A stretch of DNA of 59,294 nucleotides from Geosporobacter subterraneus DSM 17957. GTDB lineage: Bacteria > Bacillota > Clostridia > Peptostreptococcales > Thermotaleaceae. Where the stretch lies: assembly GCF_900142145.1 (NCBI RefSeq), contig NZ_FQZV01000025.1, positions 1 through 59,294 on the forward strand, read 5' to 3'. Both the position numbers and the translations under genes were made by a program. The notes under the pieces are model-generated. The model was not told where the DNA came from. It did not search any database and saw only the letters and a list, made by a program, of their open reading frames with translations. Shown here piece after piece: positions 36,025 to 44,912 of the stretch (its first letter is position 1; the number at the start of each line of letters is the position of its first letter).

Positions 36025-36756
36025 ATGAAGATTGTTGCAGATTATCATACCCATACGAAGTATAGTCATGGTAAAGGGACTATCGAAGAAAACGTTCAGG
36101 TAGCTATCCGGAAAGGATTAAAAGAGGTTGCCATTGCCGATCATGGGCCAAAGCATATAGGCTTTGGAATTAAGAAAAAAGATCTGGAAAAGATGCGTAA
36201 AGAGATTGACCAGATCAACAGAAGCACAGATAAAATCAAAGTAAAGTTAGGTATTGAGGCAAATATTATCGGCCTTGATGGAAAAATAGATGTAGATCAG
36301 GAGATGCTGAAGCATTTGGATATTCTACTGGCAGGCTACCACTTTGGGGCACTGCCGGAAAATCTAATAGATGGTACAAAAATCCATGCTTACAACCTAT
36401 TGGCCAAGCACCTTCCTTCTATTGTGAATAAGTCTAAGATTCTAAATACCAAGGCTGTGGTAGCAGCAGTGCACAATAATGCTATTGATGTAATTACCCA
36501 TCCTGGAGCAAAAGCTCACATCGATACGAAGGAATTGGCAAAAGCAGCTGCTGCGAGAAATACCGCCTTAGAGATTAATAGCAGTCATGGTCACCTGACC
36601 ATTGAATATATTAAGGTGGCTATGAAGGAAGGCGTAAAATTTGTGGTCAGCAGCGATGCTCACAGGCCTGAGGATGTGGGAAATACAAAGCCTGGCTTGG
36701 ATCGTGCCATTGCTGCCGGTGTACCTGTTCATCAAATCTTAAACGCAGAGGAATAA
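36025..36756 (+). CDS. PHP-domain phosphoesterase (YcdX-like)
   Basis: A 243-residue PHP-domain metal hydrolase. Metal-binding motifs are DYHTHTKYSHGKG, IADHGPKH, GIEANI, AVHNNAIDVITHPG and SSDAHRPEDVG. The substrate is unknown; relatives act as phosphatases or phosphodiesterases. ATG 36025 follows TTGGAG by 7 nt. A stronger AGGGGG site serves an out-of-frame ATG at 36006 that opens only a 19-codon frame ending inside this gene. It sits between murB and rapZ, a common clostridial arrangement. Confidence 0.85.
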   Translation: MKIVADYHTHTKYSHGKGTIEENVQVAIRKGLKEVAIADHGPKHIGFGIKKKDLEKMRKEIDQINRSTDKIKVKLGIEANIIGLDGKIDVDQEMLKHLDILLAGYHFGALPENLIDGTKIHAYNLLAKHLPSIVNKSKILNTKAVVAAVHNNAIDVITHPGAKAHIDTKELAKAAAARNTALEINSSHGHLTIEYIKVAMKEGVKFVVSSDAHRPEDVGNTKPGLDRAIAAGVPVHQILNAEE

Positions 36757-36771
36757 TAAAAGGGGGATTCT

Positions 36772-37641
36772 ATGAAATTTGTAATTATTACGGGATTGTC
36801 AGGTGCAGGGAAAAGTCAGGCTATGAAAAGCATGGAAGACCTAGGATTCTATTGTGTAGATAACCTGCCCGCATCCCTAATCCCGAAGTTTACAGAGTTA
36901 TGTTTACATGCCCAAGGAGATATTGATAAGGTTGCTCTGGTAATCGATATCCGCGGCGGACGTTTTTTTGATGATCTATTTGAAAATCTGGACATGCTTA
37001 GACGTGTTGGGTATGAGTATGAAATCCTGTTTTTGGAGACTTCTGATGAGGTGTTGATCAAGAGGTTTAAGGAATCCCGACGAGACCACCCCCTAAGTCC
37101 TGGAGATCGGATCATCGAAGGTATTACTGCTGAAAGAAAGAAACTGGCAAGGTTGAAGGAAATGGCCCATTATATCATTGATACTTCCAAACTGACTCCT
37201 GCTAACCTAAAGGAAGAAATCAACCAAATCTTTATGCAGGGCATCAAATCCAGTAACTTAACCATATCTATCCTTTCCTTTGGGTTTAAAAAAGGCATTC
37301 CATTGGACGCGGATTTAGTTTTTGATGTGCGCTTTCTGCCCAATCCCCATTATATAGATGAGCTGCGGGACTATACAGGAGATGATCAAAACGTTCGGGA
37401 CTATGTTATGAAGTGGCCTGAGAGCATTTCCTTTGTGGAAAAGCTGAAGGATATGATCGATTTTCTCATACCCCTATATATTAAAGAGGGCAAATCACAA
37501 TTGGTAATAGCCATTGGCTGTACAGGCGGAAAACATCGATCTGTGACCATTGCCAACATATTGTATGAAACCCTGAAAGAGAAAGGGCATAGGGCCATGA
37601 TCAACCACAGGGATTCAGTAAGAACGGTAGGGAGTAACTAG
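36772..37641 (+). CDS. rapZ: RNase adapter / nucleotide-binding protein RapZ (YvcJ)
   Basis: A 289-residue P-loop protein. Walker A is [20 protein letters not shown] at the N-terminus, with Walker-B-like LVIDIRGG and C-terminal signatures [17 protein letters not shown] and [10 protein letters not shown]. RapZ binds nucleotides and controls cell-wall amino-sugar metabolism through small RNA in enterobacteria; the Gram-positive role is less defined. It lies 15 bp after the PHP gene and 2 bp before yvcK. Confidence 0.94.
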   Translation: MKFVIITGLSGAGKSQAMKSMEDLGFYCVDNLPASLIPKFTELCLHAQGDIDKVALVIDIRGGRFFDDLFENLDMLRRVGYEYEILFLETSDEVLIKRFKESRRDHPLSPGDRIIEGITAERKKLARLKEMAHYIIDTSKLTPANLKEEINQIFMQGIKSSNLTISILSFGFKKGIPLDADLVFDVRFLPNPHYIDELRDYTGDDQNVRDYVMKWPESISFVEKLKDMIDFLIPLYIKEGKSQLVIAIGCTGGKHRSVTIANILYETLKEKGHRAMINHRDSVRTVGSN

Positions 37642-37643
37642 AT

Positions 37644-38981
37644 ATGAACCTTACGGATTGGTTAAAGCCGGGGTTGAAAATAAAACGATGGATTGCATTA
37701 GGGGTAATGGGAATTTTTTTAGTGTCTATGGGAATATATCCCATCATAAGTTATGTATTAGGTGAAAAAACACTATCTAGCCATGCTTTGGGCATGTTGT
37801 TTCTAGGCAGCTTGTTTGTAGGTATTGCAGTAAAGCGAGGCCTTCTGTCTGTTTTGAACATCCTGGATATTCCGGGGGAAGGAACCAGCTATCGGAGCCG
37901 CATCGACAAAAAACTTTACGATAAACGGGTTCTGATGAGGGGGCCTAAGGTCGTAGTAGTCGGCGGGGGCACAGGACTCTCTATCCTATTACGGGGTATT
38001 AAAAAATACACCCTAAATATCACGGCCATTGTTACAGTGGCAGATGATGGTGGTGGCTCTGGGAAGCTAAGAGAAGATTTAGGCATGCTTCCACCGGGGG
38101 ATATCCGCAACTGTATACTTGCTCTGGCAGATACAGAGCCGATTATGGAGCAGCTGCTGCAATATCGGTTTTCTGAAGGAAGCTTGAAAGGACAAAGCTT
38201 TGGAAATTTATTAATAGCTGCCATGAATGGCATATCAGATAATTTTGAAGAAGCTATCGGAAAAATTAATGATGTTCTGGCTGTTACAGGGAAAGTATTG
38301 CCCGTCACTACCGAGGATATTATCCTATATGGAAAACTAAAAAACGGTAAAGTGATCAAAGGTGAATCCCAAATTCCAGTAAAAGCAAGGGAGTATGAGA
38401 GTGAAATCGATCAGGTTTTTATAAAACCGGATCATGTAAAACCATTAAAGGAAGCAATAGAGGCTATAAAAAATGCAGATGTGGTGATTTTAGGACCGGG
38501 AAGCCTTTACACCAGTGTCATTCCCAATCTCTTAGTCAGGGATATTGCCGAGGCAATAAGAAAGACCTCTGCCATGCGGGTTTATGTGGCCAATGTGATG
38601 ACTCAGCCCGGTGAAACCGACGGCTATGGTGTCTGGAAGCACTTAGAAGCTATTGAGGCTCACATGAAAGGGCAGGTCATAGATTATGTGTTTATAAACA
38701 ATGAGGCAGTACCTCTGGAAGTGCTGGAAAAGTATGAAAAAGACGGGGCTACGCCTGTTTTGCTCAATCAGGAGGACCGGGACCGGATCATGAAGGCGGG
38801 CATTCGTATTCAGGAAGGCAGATTCCTTGAGGTAAAAAAACAGTATATACGACATGATACCGACAGACTTTCAGAGCAGATCATCAAGCTGGCGCTAGAA
38901 GAAAAATATGCTACAGATAAGATCCGGATTTTGGATTATTATTTTTTTCATGATAAATTGAAAAAAGTAAGCAGAAATTAG
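37644..38981 (+). CDS. yvcK: Gluconeogenesis/cell-wall regulator YvcK (CofD-like)
   Basis: A 445-residue CofD-like protein that binds UDP-sugars and is needed for growth on gluconeogenic carbon and for wall synthesis. Two hydrophobic helices at the N-terminus (about 15-65) anchor it, then VVVGGGTGLSILLRGIKKY, VADDGGGSGKLREDLGMLPPGDIRN and ILGPGSLYTSVIPNLLV follow. The stop codon TAG lies within the 8-bp target duplication of a MITE that begins at the next base, so the reading frame survived the insertion. Confidence 0.93.
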   Translation: MNLTDWLKPGLKIKRWIALGVMGIFLVSMGIYPIISYVLGEKTLSSHALGMLFLGSLFVGIAVKRGLLSVLNILDIPGEGTSYRSRIDKKLYDKRVLMRGPKVVVVGGGTGLSILLRGIKKYTLNITAIVTVADDGGGSGKLREDLGMLPPGDIRNCILALADTEPIMEQLLQYRFSEGSLKGQSFGNLLIAAMNGISDNFEEAIGKINDVLAVTGKVLPVTTEDIILYGKLKNGKVIKGESQIPVKAREYESEIDQVFIKPDHVKPLKEAIEAIKNADVVILGPGSLYTSVIPNLLVRDIAEAIRKTSAMRVYVANVMTQPGETDGYGVWKHLEAIEAHMKGQVIDYVFINNEAVPLEVLEKYEKDGATPVLLNQEDRDRIMKAGIRIQEGRFLEVKKQYIRHDTDRLSEQIIKLALEEKYATDKIRILDYYFFHDKLKKVSRN

Positions 38982-39132
38982 GAGATCACTGAAAAGTCCA
39001 GGTTTTGTCATTCTGAATGAAACGTAGTGAAATGAAGAATCTTTGAAGTGGCTTAAATGCTTAGATTCTTCGCTGTGCTCGGAATGAAAATCCTGTGAAC
39101 ACAAGGTATTATTTGATTTTTTCAGCAGTCTC
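38982..39132. mobile_element. MITE copy A, 151 bp, with 8-bp target duplication
   Basis: Begins GAGATCACTGAAAAGTC and ends with the inverted version, ATTTTTTCAGCAGTCTC. It is flanked by perfect direct repeats GAAATTAG (38974-38981 and 39133-39140). The inside holds a long inverted repeat running TCATTCTGAATG...GAAGAATCT against AGATTCTTCG...CGGAATGA. It aligns along its length with the element at 54188-54339. There is no ORF, so it is non-autonomous. Confidence 0.88.
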
Positions 39133-39190
39133 GAAATTAGTCTTCAAAATTTAACCATTATATGTTATGACTTGGTTTTTCAAAACAAGA

Positions 39191-39224
39191 ACTTATGAAA
39201 TCAATGATTTCATAAGTTTTTTTC
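39191..39224 (+). terminator. Terminator after yvcK/MITE
   Basis: ACTTATGAAATC (39191-39202) and GATTTCATAAGT (39206-39217) form a perfect 12-bp stem followed by TTTTTTTC. This may be the former rapZ-yvcK terminator, now displaced by the MITE. The rest of 39141-39379 is AT-rich with no other signal, and no tnaC-like leader ORF is visible before tnaA. Confidence 0.8.
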
Positions 39225-39379
39225 TGAGAACCTACACATAATATAAGAAAAGATTATAAAAGCAAGAGGATTTTTATATAGAAGGTAGAATAATATAGGA
39301 GATACAAAAAAATTTTAAGCAATAAAATTAATTTATAACACCTGAGGACAGTAATTTATAACTAAGGGAGGTTTATAGA

Positions 39380-40762
39380 ATGAGCATTAGAAAGGCTGAA
39401 CCATTCAAAATTAAAATGGTTGAACCCATCCGTATGATTTCTAGGGAGGAAAGGGAGAGGGCGCTGATTGAAGCTGGATATAACCCTTTTGCCTTGAAAG
39501 CGGAAGATGTATATATCGACCTGTTAACTGACAGTGGTACCGGTGCCATGAGCGATGCACAATGGGCGGGGATGATGATTGCCGATGAATCCTATGCAGG
39601 CAGTAAAAGCTTCTATAAGCTGGAGGCATCGGTACAGGACATTATTGGGTATAAGTATGTGATTCCAGCCCACCAGGGAAGAGGAGCAGAGCAGGTAGTA
39701 TTTCCGAGCTTAATTAAAAACAAGGGTGATTATGTATTAGGAAATATGCACTTTGATACTACCAAGGCCCATATAGAAATAGCCGGCGGCAGGGCCATCA
39801 ACATGATCGCCGAAAAAGCCTTTGATACTACAACCTATGACGATTTTAAAGGAGATTTTGATCTTGAAAAGCTGGAGGATTTTATTAAGACCCATGGGGC
39901 TGAAAAGATTGGCTTAATCGTTGTTACGGTAACCTGCAACTCTGCCGGCGGGCAGCCGGTTTCTATGGCAAATATCCGTGGTGTAAAGAGTATAGCGGAT
40001 AAGTACGGTATAAAAGTAATCATTGACGCAGCACGATACGCTGAAAATGCTTATTTTATCAAGATGCGTGAGTCCGGCTATCAAGACAAGTCCATAAGGG
40101 AAATTGTAAAAGAAATGTTCAGCTATGCCGATGGGTTTACAATGAGTGCTAAAAAAGATGGATTAGTAAATATGGGTGGATTGATCGGCATCAAGGAAGA
40201 TGAGGAGCTTTATACGCTTTGTCGATCTACTATCGTTCCTATGGAAGGTTTCCCAACCTACGGGGGCTTATCCGGAAGAGATATGGAAGCATTAGCGGTG
40301 GGAATGCAGGAAGGTGTAGAGTTGGATTATCTGGAATACCGAATTGAGCAGGTGAAATATTTAGGGGATCGATTGATGGAGGCGGGTGTACCGATCCAAT
40401 ATCCAACAGGAGGCCATGCGGTTTTCGTAGATTGTAAAAAAATCTGTCCCCATATCCCCTATGACCAGTTTCCCGCCCAGGCAGTCTGCAATGCCGTATA
40501 TTTGGAGGCTGGTGTAAGACCTGTAGAAATTGGATCTTTCCTTCTGGGAAGAGATCCGGATACGGGAGAAAATTTGGAATCACCCCTGGAATTGATGCGG
40601 CTTACTATTCCTCGAAGGGTATATACCAATCGTCATATGGATGTAGTAGCCGACGCGGTCATTGAAGTATTTAAGAATGCAGATAAACTGGTAGGATTGA
40701 CTTTCCAATATGAGCCAAAGGTGTTGAGACATTTTACAGCCAAGCTAAGACCAGTGAAGTAA
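39380..40762 (+). CDS. tnaA: Tryptophanase (tryptophan indole-lyase)
   Basis: A 460-residue PLP beta-eliminating lyase that splits tryptophan to indole, pyruvate and ammonia. The PLP lysine is in [13 protein letters not shown]. Tyrosine phenol-lyase is the close alternative, but three specificity positions are of tryptophanase type: Asp in MHFDTTKAH (Thr in tyrosine lyase), [12 protein letters not shown] in place of the Arg-containing loop, and His in VLRHFTAKL (Phe in tyrosine lyase). An AAGGGAGG ribosome site precedes the ATG. It stands alone between yvcK and whiA, with no permease next to it. Confidence 0.9.
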   Translation: MSIRKAEPFKIKMVEPIRMISREERERALIEAGYNPFALKAEDVYIDLLTDSGTGAMSDAQWAGMMIADESYAGSKSFYKLEASVQDIIGYKYVIPAHQGRGAEQVVFPSLIKNKGDYVLGNMHFDTTKAHIEIAGGRAINMIAEKAFDTTTYDDFKGDFDLEKLEDFIKTHGAEKIGLIVVTVTCNSAGGQPVSMANIRGVKSIADKYGIKVIIDAARYAENAYFIKMRESGYQDKSIREIVKEMFSYADGFTMSAKKDGLVNMGGLIGIKEDEELYTLCRSTIVPMEGFPTYGGLSGRDMEALAVGMQEGVELDYLEYRIEQVKYLGDRLMEAGVPIQYPTGGHAVFVDCKKICPHIPYDQFPAQAVCNAVYLEAGVRPVEIGSFLLGRDPDTGENLESPLELMRLTIPRRVYTNRHMDVVADAVIEVFKNADKLVGLTFQYEPKVLRHFTAKLRPVK

Positions 40763-40772
40763 ATCAAAAAAC

Positions 40773-40802
40773 AAGCGGCATATTAGTGCCGCTTATATTT
40801 TT
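40773..40802. terminator. Shared terminator of tnaA and the convergent gene
   Basis: AAGCGGCA (40773-40780) and TGCCGCTT (40787-40794) with ATATTTTT on the plus side and TTGTTTTTTG on the minus side. The stop codon of the minus-strand gene (40783-40785) lies in the loop. Confidence 0.85.
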
Positions 40803-41328
40803 CATCCAGCATTTTAGATATCAATTCTCCAGCGGTCCGCTTGGTTAAATTTTCTAAGTTAACTGATATTCCAAGTGTTCCAGAAAGCTTTTTAATCGTA
40901 TCCAGCTGTCTTTGTGTAGGTGGGTCCTCAGATACAGGGGGCTCTATAGATGGATTCGGTAATTCCCCGCCGATACCGGTATCCTCTAGGTCCTTCAGGT
41001 CAAGCTCCTCAATAGCTGTCATTCCGATATTCGTAAAGTCCCTTAAAGCCCTAGCCTTTGCCCTCGTAGACGCCATGCGAATGATGTGGGGCGTTAAGGT
41101 GCTGCGCACAGAATTGGGACTGGCATCCCCAAAATCGGTAAAAACTTTATCCTTTGTTTTCACCGTGGCTTTACATACCGCTGTATAGGCATTATCTTGT
41201 GAAGGAAGCTGAACCAGGTCTACGGTTATGGATTCCAGATCCTGTTGGTGGGCCAAGTCCAGGAGGCCCTCATAGGTTACAAAGTTTTTGCCCTGAAGAT
41301 TAATAATAAATCTTTCGTGAATAGACAT
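40783..41328 (-). CDS. Conserved hypothetical, possibly Rad52/Sak-like annealing protein
   Basis: A 181-residue protein. The N-terminal 115 residues hold a beta-rich domain and the segment FGDASPNSVRST...HIIRMASTRAKARALRDFTNIG, which resembles the Rad52/Rad22/DdrA-type single-strand annealing proteins. A Pro/Glu-rich linker (about 120-140) and a small helical C-terminal module (TQRQLDTIKKLSGTLGI, then NLTKRTAGELISKML) follow, a tail often seen in phage recombination proteins. There are no other phage genes nearby. The resemblance is by eye only; treat the DNA-annealing role as a hypothesis. Confidence 0.6.
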   Translation of the reverse strand: MSIHERFIINLQGKNFVTYEGLLDLAHQQDLESITVDLVQLPSQDNAYTAVCKATVKTKDKVFTDFGDASPNSVRSTLTPHIIRMASTRAKARALRDFTNIGMTAIEELDLKDLEDTGIGGELPNPSIEPPVSEDPPTQRQLDTIKKLSGTLGISVNLENLTKRTAGELISKMLDEKYKRH

Positions 41329-41601
41329 TTTTTCACCTGCTTTTTATTCTAATTCTTATTATTATTTTTTCTAAGAAATACAGGAATAACCGAGGGCAAA
41401 TGTGTATAATAAGATGCAGTCTAACAAATTTGGTTTTTTTTAGGTGCAAGGAAATTTAAAACTTTTTCATGTAATTTAACATTGAAAGGCATAGGGGATT
41501 ATGGTAATTTATTATATATAGACATTTGGCAGGAAAATAGGCCTAGACGAAGAATCGAATAAAAGAACAAAAGATTGTTTCAAATAGAAGGAGTGGACGT
41601 T

Positions 41602-42027
41602 GTGAGGGAAGAGATCAGCTCAGGAGGTGTCGTTGTTTTCGGAAATGCCATTTTACTGCTCAGAAAATATAATGGAGACTGGGTTTTACCTAAGGGTAAG
41701 GTAGAAATTGATGAGGAAACCAGTAATGCAGCTGTGAGAGAGGTATTTGAAGAAGGCGGTGTAAAGGCCGAGGTGCTGAGATATTTGGGAAAGATCAACT
41801 ATTCTTTTAAAAATAGTTGGCAGGACCACGAAACGGTAAATAAGACGGTTCATTGGTATTTAATGAAAGCACGCAATATGGAATGTATACCTTTAAAAGA
41901 TGAAGGATTTATTGAAGCAAAATTCGTGCATATGAACCGGGCAATTGAGCTGGCAAAATACGATGATGAGCGGGAAATTATTGAAAAAGCCATAAAACAG
42001 ATAGAGAAAGACCTCACCGGCCGGTGA
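41602..42027 (+). CDS. Nudix hydrolase
   Basis: A 141-residue Nudix enzyme that hydrolyses a nucleoside-diphosphate-linked compound. The Nudix box is complete: PKGKVEIDEETSNAAVREVFEEGGV (Gly, Glu, Arg-Glu and Glu-Glu at the expected spacing, here given as the full box at about residues 30-54). The substrate is unknown; the WVLPKGK form is frequent in Ap4A-type hydrolases. I chose GTG 41602, 8 nt after AAGGAG; a TTG at 41575 would add nine residues without a ribosome site. B. subtilis also has a Nudix gene beside its rapZ-yvcK-whiA cluster. Confidence 0.85.
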   Translation: MREEISSGGVVVFGNAILLLRKYNGDWVLPKGKVEIDEETSNAAVREVFEEGGVKAEVLRYLGKINYSFKNSWQDHETVNKTVHWYLMKARNMECIPLKDEGFIEAKFVHMNRAIELAKYDDEREIIEKAIKQIEKDLTGR

Positions 42028-42031
42028 GGTC
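42010..42031. terminator. Perfect 22-bp palindrome at the Nudix stop codon
   Basis: GACCTCACCGG at 42010-42020 and its exact inverse at 42021-42031; the Nudix TGA lies inside. There is no clean T-tract (TGCTTATTATA follows). It is between two convergent genes and could be a weak bidirectional terminator or a protein-binding palindrome. Confidence 0.5.
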
Positions 42032-42047
42032 TGCTTATTATACGTTG

Positions 42048-42215
42048 CTACTGAGGAATGAAGGTTGAGCATAAAGCATCGTCGCTATTATGAGCCATAT
42101 CTCTGTGTTTAGGGTTAACCTCAATTTTATCTGCATGGCAATAATCATTTTTGTAAAAACGGCAGTTTTCTACATGACACATTACTTCCATTCTAGGATG
42201 TTGTCCTCCTTGCAT
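42048..42215 (-). CDS. DUF1540 small Cys-rich protein
   Basis: A 55-residue protein with the DUF1540 pattern: four cysteines in CHVENCRFYKNDYC and a later C near the end, probably a metal-binding knuckle. Function unknown; relatives are common in clostridia and bacilli. ATG 42215 is preceded by GAGGAGGTG at good spacing. A longer frame to 42281 lacks a ribosome site. Confidence 0.75.
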   Translation of the reverse strand: MQGGQHPRMEVMCHVENCRFYKNDYCHADKIEVNPKHRDMAHNSDDALCSTFIPQ

Positions 42216-42351
42216 TCTTTTACACCTCCTCGTTGGTTTCATATATATTTTGTGTCTTTTAAAAAAAAATATTTCATACAAATATTACACAAAATAATAA
42301 ACAAAGGATTTGTATTCTTAATAAAAAATTAATAGAAAAATTTTTAGATTG

Positions 42352-42360
42352 TGTTATAAT
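42352..42360 (+). promoter_or_regulatory. Extended -10 of whiA
   Basis: TGTTATAAT, an extended -10, lies about 70 bp before whiA in a very AT-rich stretch; the -35 is poor. It gives whiA-ptsH its own promoter, separate from yvcK. Confidence 0.4.
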
Positions 42361-42428
42361 ATATGAAATATATAATATTGTAGTAAATAAACGATAAAAG
42401 CATCATTGTTCATAAAGCAGGTGATTAG

Positions 42429-43388
42429 ATGTCCTTTTCCATGAAGACGAAAAACGAATTGGCAAGAATTATTCCCGAGGAATCCTGCTGTCAATTGGCT
42501 CAATTGGCTGCAATGATCCGTATGAGCGGTACAATCCAGCTGGCGGGATTTCAAAAAGTAAATATAAAGATTGCAACAGAGAATGCGGCGGTTGCACGAA
42601 CAATCTTTAAACTTTTGAAAAAATCCTTCGGAATTCATACGGAACTGATGGTTAAAAAGAATAAGCTGCTAAAGAAGAATAATCACTATATGATGACCAT
42701 AAACAGTGATGCAGGGGCAAACGATATCCTTAAAACGGTGAAAATACTACAGTTGAGTGATGAACAGTTTACCATTGAGCATGGAGTACCGTGGGAGCTG
42801 GTAGAATCCAGGTGTTGCAAACGCGCCTATTTACGGGGTGCTTTTCTGGGAGCAGGATCTGTCAGTGACCCAGAAAAGGCTTATCATTTGGAGTTTGTGA
42901 CCGCCAGCGAGGAACATAGCGAGGGCTTAAAAAACCTCATCAATGAATTTGAGCTAGGCGCAAAAATTATACAGAGAAAGCAGAGCTATGTAGTATACTT
43001 GAAAGAAGGGGATCAGATTGTAGATTTGCTAAATATTATGGGTGCCTATTCTGCTCTGCTGAATCTAGAAAATATACGAATCTATAAACAGGTACGCAAT
43101 AATGTGAATCGCATCGTAAACTGTGAAACTGCAAATCTTAGTAAGATTGTAAATGCATCCTTGCGTCAGATTGAAAATATTGAATACATTCAAAAAACAG
43201 AGGGTTTTCGAATTTTGCCGGAAGGACTCCGGGAGATTGCAGAACTAAGACTGCATTATCAGGATGCCAGTTTAAAAGAACTGGGCAACATGTTAACACC
43301 ACCTGTAGGAAAATCGGGTGTAAATCACAGATTAAGAAAAATAGATAAAATTGCTGAAAAATTGAAGCATAAAAAGGGGGATATGTAA
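42429..43388 (+). CDS. whiA: DNA-binding protein WhiA
   Basis: A 319-residue WhiA with an N-terminal LAGLIDADG-homing-endonuclease-like domain (for example YLRGAFLGAGSVSDPEKAYHLE, about 134-155) and a C-terminal helix-turn-helix (LKELGNMLTPPVGKSGVNHRL). It controls cell division and chromosome functions in Gram-positive bacteria. It normally follows yvcK directly; here about 3.4 kb separates them. HPr follows without a gap. Confidence 0.94.
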   Translation: MSFSMKTKNELARIIPEESCCQLAQLAAMIRMSGTIQLAGFQKVNIKIATENAAVARTIFKLLKKSFGIHTELMVKKNKLLKKNNHYMMTINSDAGANDILKTVKILQLSDEQFTIEHGVPWELVESRCCKRAYLRGAFLGAGSVSDPEKAYHLEFVTASEEHSEGLKNLINEFELGAKIIQRKQSYVVYLKEGDQIVDLLNIMGAYSALLNLENIRIYKQVRNNVNRIVNCETANLSKIVNASLRQIENIEYIQKTEGFRILPEGLREIAELRLHYQDASLKELGNMLTPPVGKSGVNHRLRKIDKIAEKLKHKKGDM

Positions 43389-43655
43389 ATGGTGAATCAA
43401 GAGGTTATAGTAATCAATAAACTTGGACTACATGCAAGACCGGCAGCATTGTTTGTACAGACTGCAAACAAGTTCGCATCAGATATCATGATTGAAAAAG
43501 GTACGAAAAAAATCAATGCAAAAAGTATCATGGGTGTGATGTCTCTCGGCGTTGGAAAAGGTGAAAAAATTGTTATTCAAGTTGACGGACCTGACGAGAG
43601 TGAAGCTTTGAGTGCTTTAGTCCATCTTGTAGAGGTAACGCTGGCAGATATGTAA
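43389..43655 (+). CDS. ptsH: Phosphocarrier protein HPr
   Basis: An 88-residue HPr of the sugar phosphotransferase system. The phospho-His is in GLHARPAALF (His16) and the regulatory Ser in AKSIMGVMSLG. The His rules out Crh, the paralogue without it that lies at this place in B. subtilis. It lies directly after whiA and ahead of a strong terminator. Confidence 0.92.
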   Translation: MVNQEVIVINKLGLHARPAALFVQTANKFASDIMIEKGTKKINAKSIMGVMSLGVGKGEKIVIQVDGPDESEALSALVHLVEVTLADM

Positions 43656-43684
43656 GCTGCTCCAATAGGGAGCAGCTTTTTTTG
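43654..43684 (+). terminator. Terminator of whiA-ptsH
   Basis: AAGCTGCTCC (43654-43663) pairs with GGAGCAGCTT (43669-43678), followed by a run of seven or more T. Confidence 0.92.
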
Positions 43685-43828
43685 TAAAAATAGTAGAAAA
43701 GTCCTTATAATAAATAATAAATATGAAAAGGATTATTTATAGTTTTGTCGAAATCTATGTAAATAATAGCAATTGGTGTAAGTTATTACAGAATTGGTAC
43801 GAATGATGACAGAATAGCGGAGGGCATC

Positions 43829-44899
43829 ATGCGAAAGCTCAAGGTGGATTACATAAGGCAGGGAATGATGGTAGCAAAGAACATCTACGATAAAGAGGGA
43901 CAGATATTGCTTTCCTCCGGAATGCCTTTGAGACCATCCTATATCATTAAACTAAAGGACGCTGGGATTAATGAAATATATGTGATGTCTGAAACGGAAG
44001 AAGATACAATTTTTCAGGATGTCATCAGTGAACAGACCAGAGTAGATGCAAAAAAGCTAGTGCGGGAAACTATGGGAAAAGTAAGCATAGGGCAAGAGCT
44101 TCAGATGGAGAAAGTATTGGTGATGGTAGAGGAACTGCTGGAAGAGCTTCTAAACCAAAAAGATATCATGCTGAGTTTATCGGAGATCAGGTCTGTAGAT
44201 GAATATACTTTTGGACATTCAGTAAATGTGTGCGTCCTATCAGTGATTACAGGAATTGCCTTAGGATATCCTAGGGAAAAACTAAAAATCTTAGGGATTG
44301 GTGCGCTGCTTCACGACATAGGAAAAACGTTAATTCCTTTAGAGATATTGAATAAGCCTGGAGCGCTGACTTCAGAAGAATATAGCATTATTAAGGGCCA
44401 TTCGAGGCTGGGATACGAAGTTTTGCGGAAGTGCCCGCAAATCAGTGAGGAAGCTGCCTTCATTGCATTGACCCATCATGAACGCTATGATGGCATGGGG
44501 TATCCCAAAGGTATAAAGGGAGAAGGACTTTCGGAGTATGCTAAGATTGTGGCTATAACCGACGTATACGATGCCATGACCTCAGATCGCGTCTATAAAG
44601 CAAAAATGAAACCCCATCAGGCCATTGAATACCTTATTTCTATGGGGAATCACCAGTTTGATTATGAGATCGTCAAAACATTTACCCGACATGTGGCCAG
44701 TTATCCCATTGGGACCATGGTGATGCTAAACAATGGCTATAAAGGTATTGTTTCAAGTATTGATAAAAACTTTCCCCACCGTCCGCAGATTCGCTATGTA
44801 TTTGATCCCTCCGGTATCAGGTGTAGGGAAAAGAGCATATTGAATCTAGCCCAAAATCCGTCAATTACTATTGTAGATATATTAGAGAATCTTGAATAA
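43829..44899 (+). CDS. HD-GYP domain phosphodiesterase
   Basis: A 356-residue putative cyclic-di-GMP phosphodiesterase. The HD-GYP motifs are complete: LLHDIGKTLIP, KGHSRLGYEVL, THHERYDGMGYPKG (HHE/GYP) and ITDVYDAMTSDRVYK. An N-terminal region of about 110 residues (with DUF3391-like features) precedes them. No membrane segment or receiver domain is seen. It sits in its own unit between two terminators. Confidence 0.88.
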   Translation: MRKLKVDYIRQGMMVAKNIYDKEGQILLSSGMPLRPSYIIKLKDAGINEIYVMSETEEDTIFQDVISEQTRVDAKKLVRETMGKVSIGQELQMEKVLVMVEELLEELLNQKDIMLSLSEIRSVDEYTFGHSVNVCVLSVITGIALGYPREKLKILGIGALLHDIGKTLIPLEILNKPGALTSEEYSIIKGHSRLGYEVLRKCPQISEEAAFIALTHHERYDGMGYPKGIKGEGLSEYAKIVAITDVYDAMTSDRVYKAKMKPHQAIEYLISMGNHQFDYEIVKTFTRHVASYPIGTMVMLNNGYKGIVSSIDKNFPHRPQIRYVFDPSGIRCREKSILNLAQNPSITIVDILENLE

Positions 44900-44912
44900 G
44901 TTTGGTATAATA

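Noticed and set aside
39230-39379. tnaC-like leader peptide before tryptophanase
   Set aside because: There is no ATG-started short frame with Trp and Pro in this region.
39380-40762. Tyrosine phenol-lyase
   Set aside because: Three specificity positions (Asp in FDTT, the VEIGSFLLG loop, His in LRHFTAKL) match tryptophanase.
43389-43655. Crh, the HPr paralogue usual beside whiA in B. subtilis
   Set aside because: The phosphorylatable His in GLHARPA is present, as in HPr; Crh lacks it.
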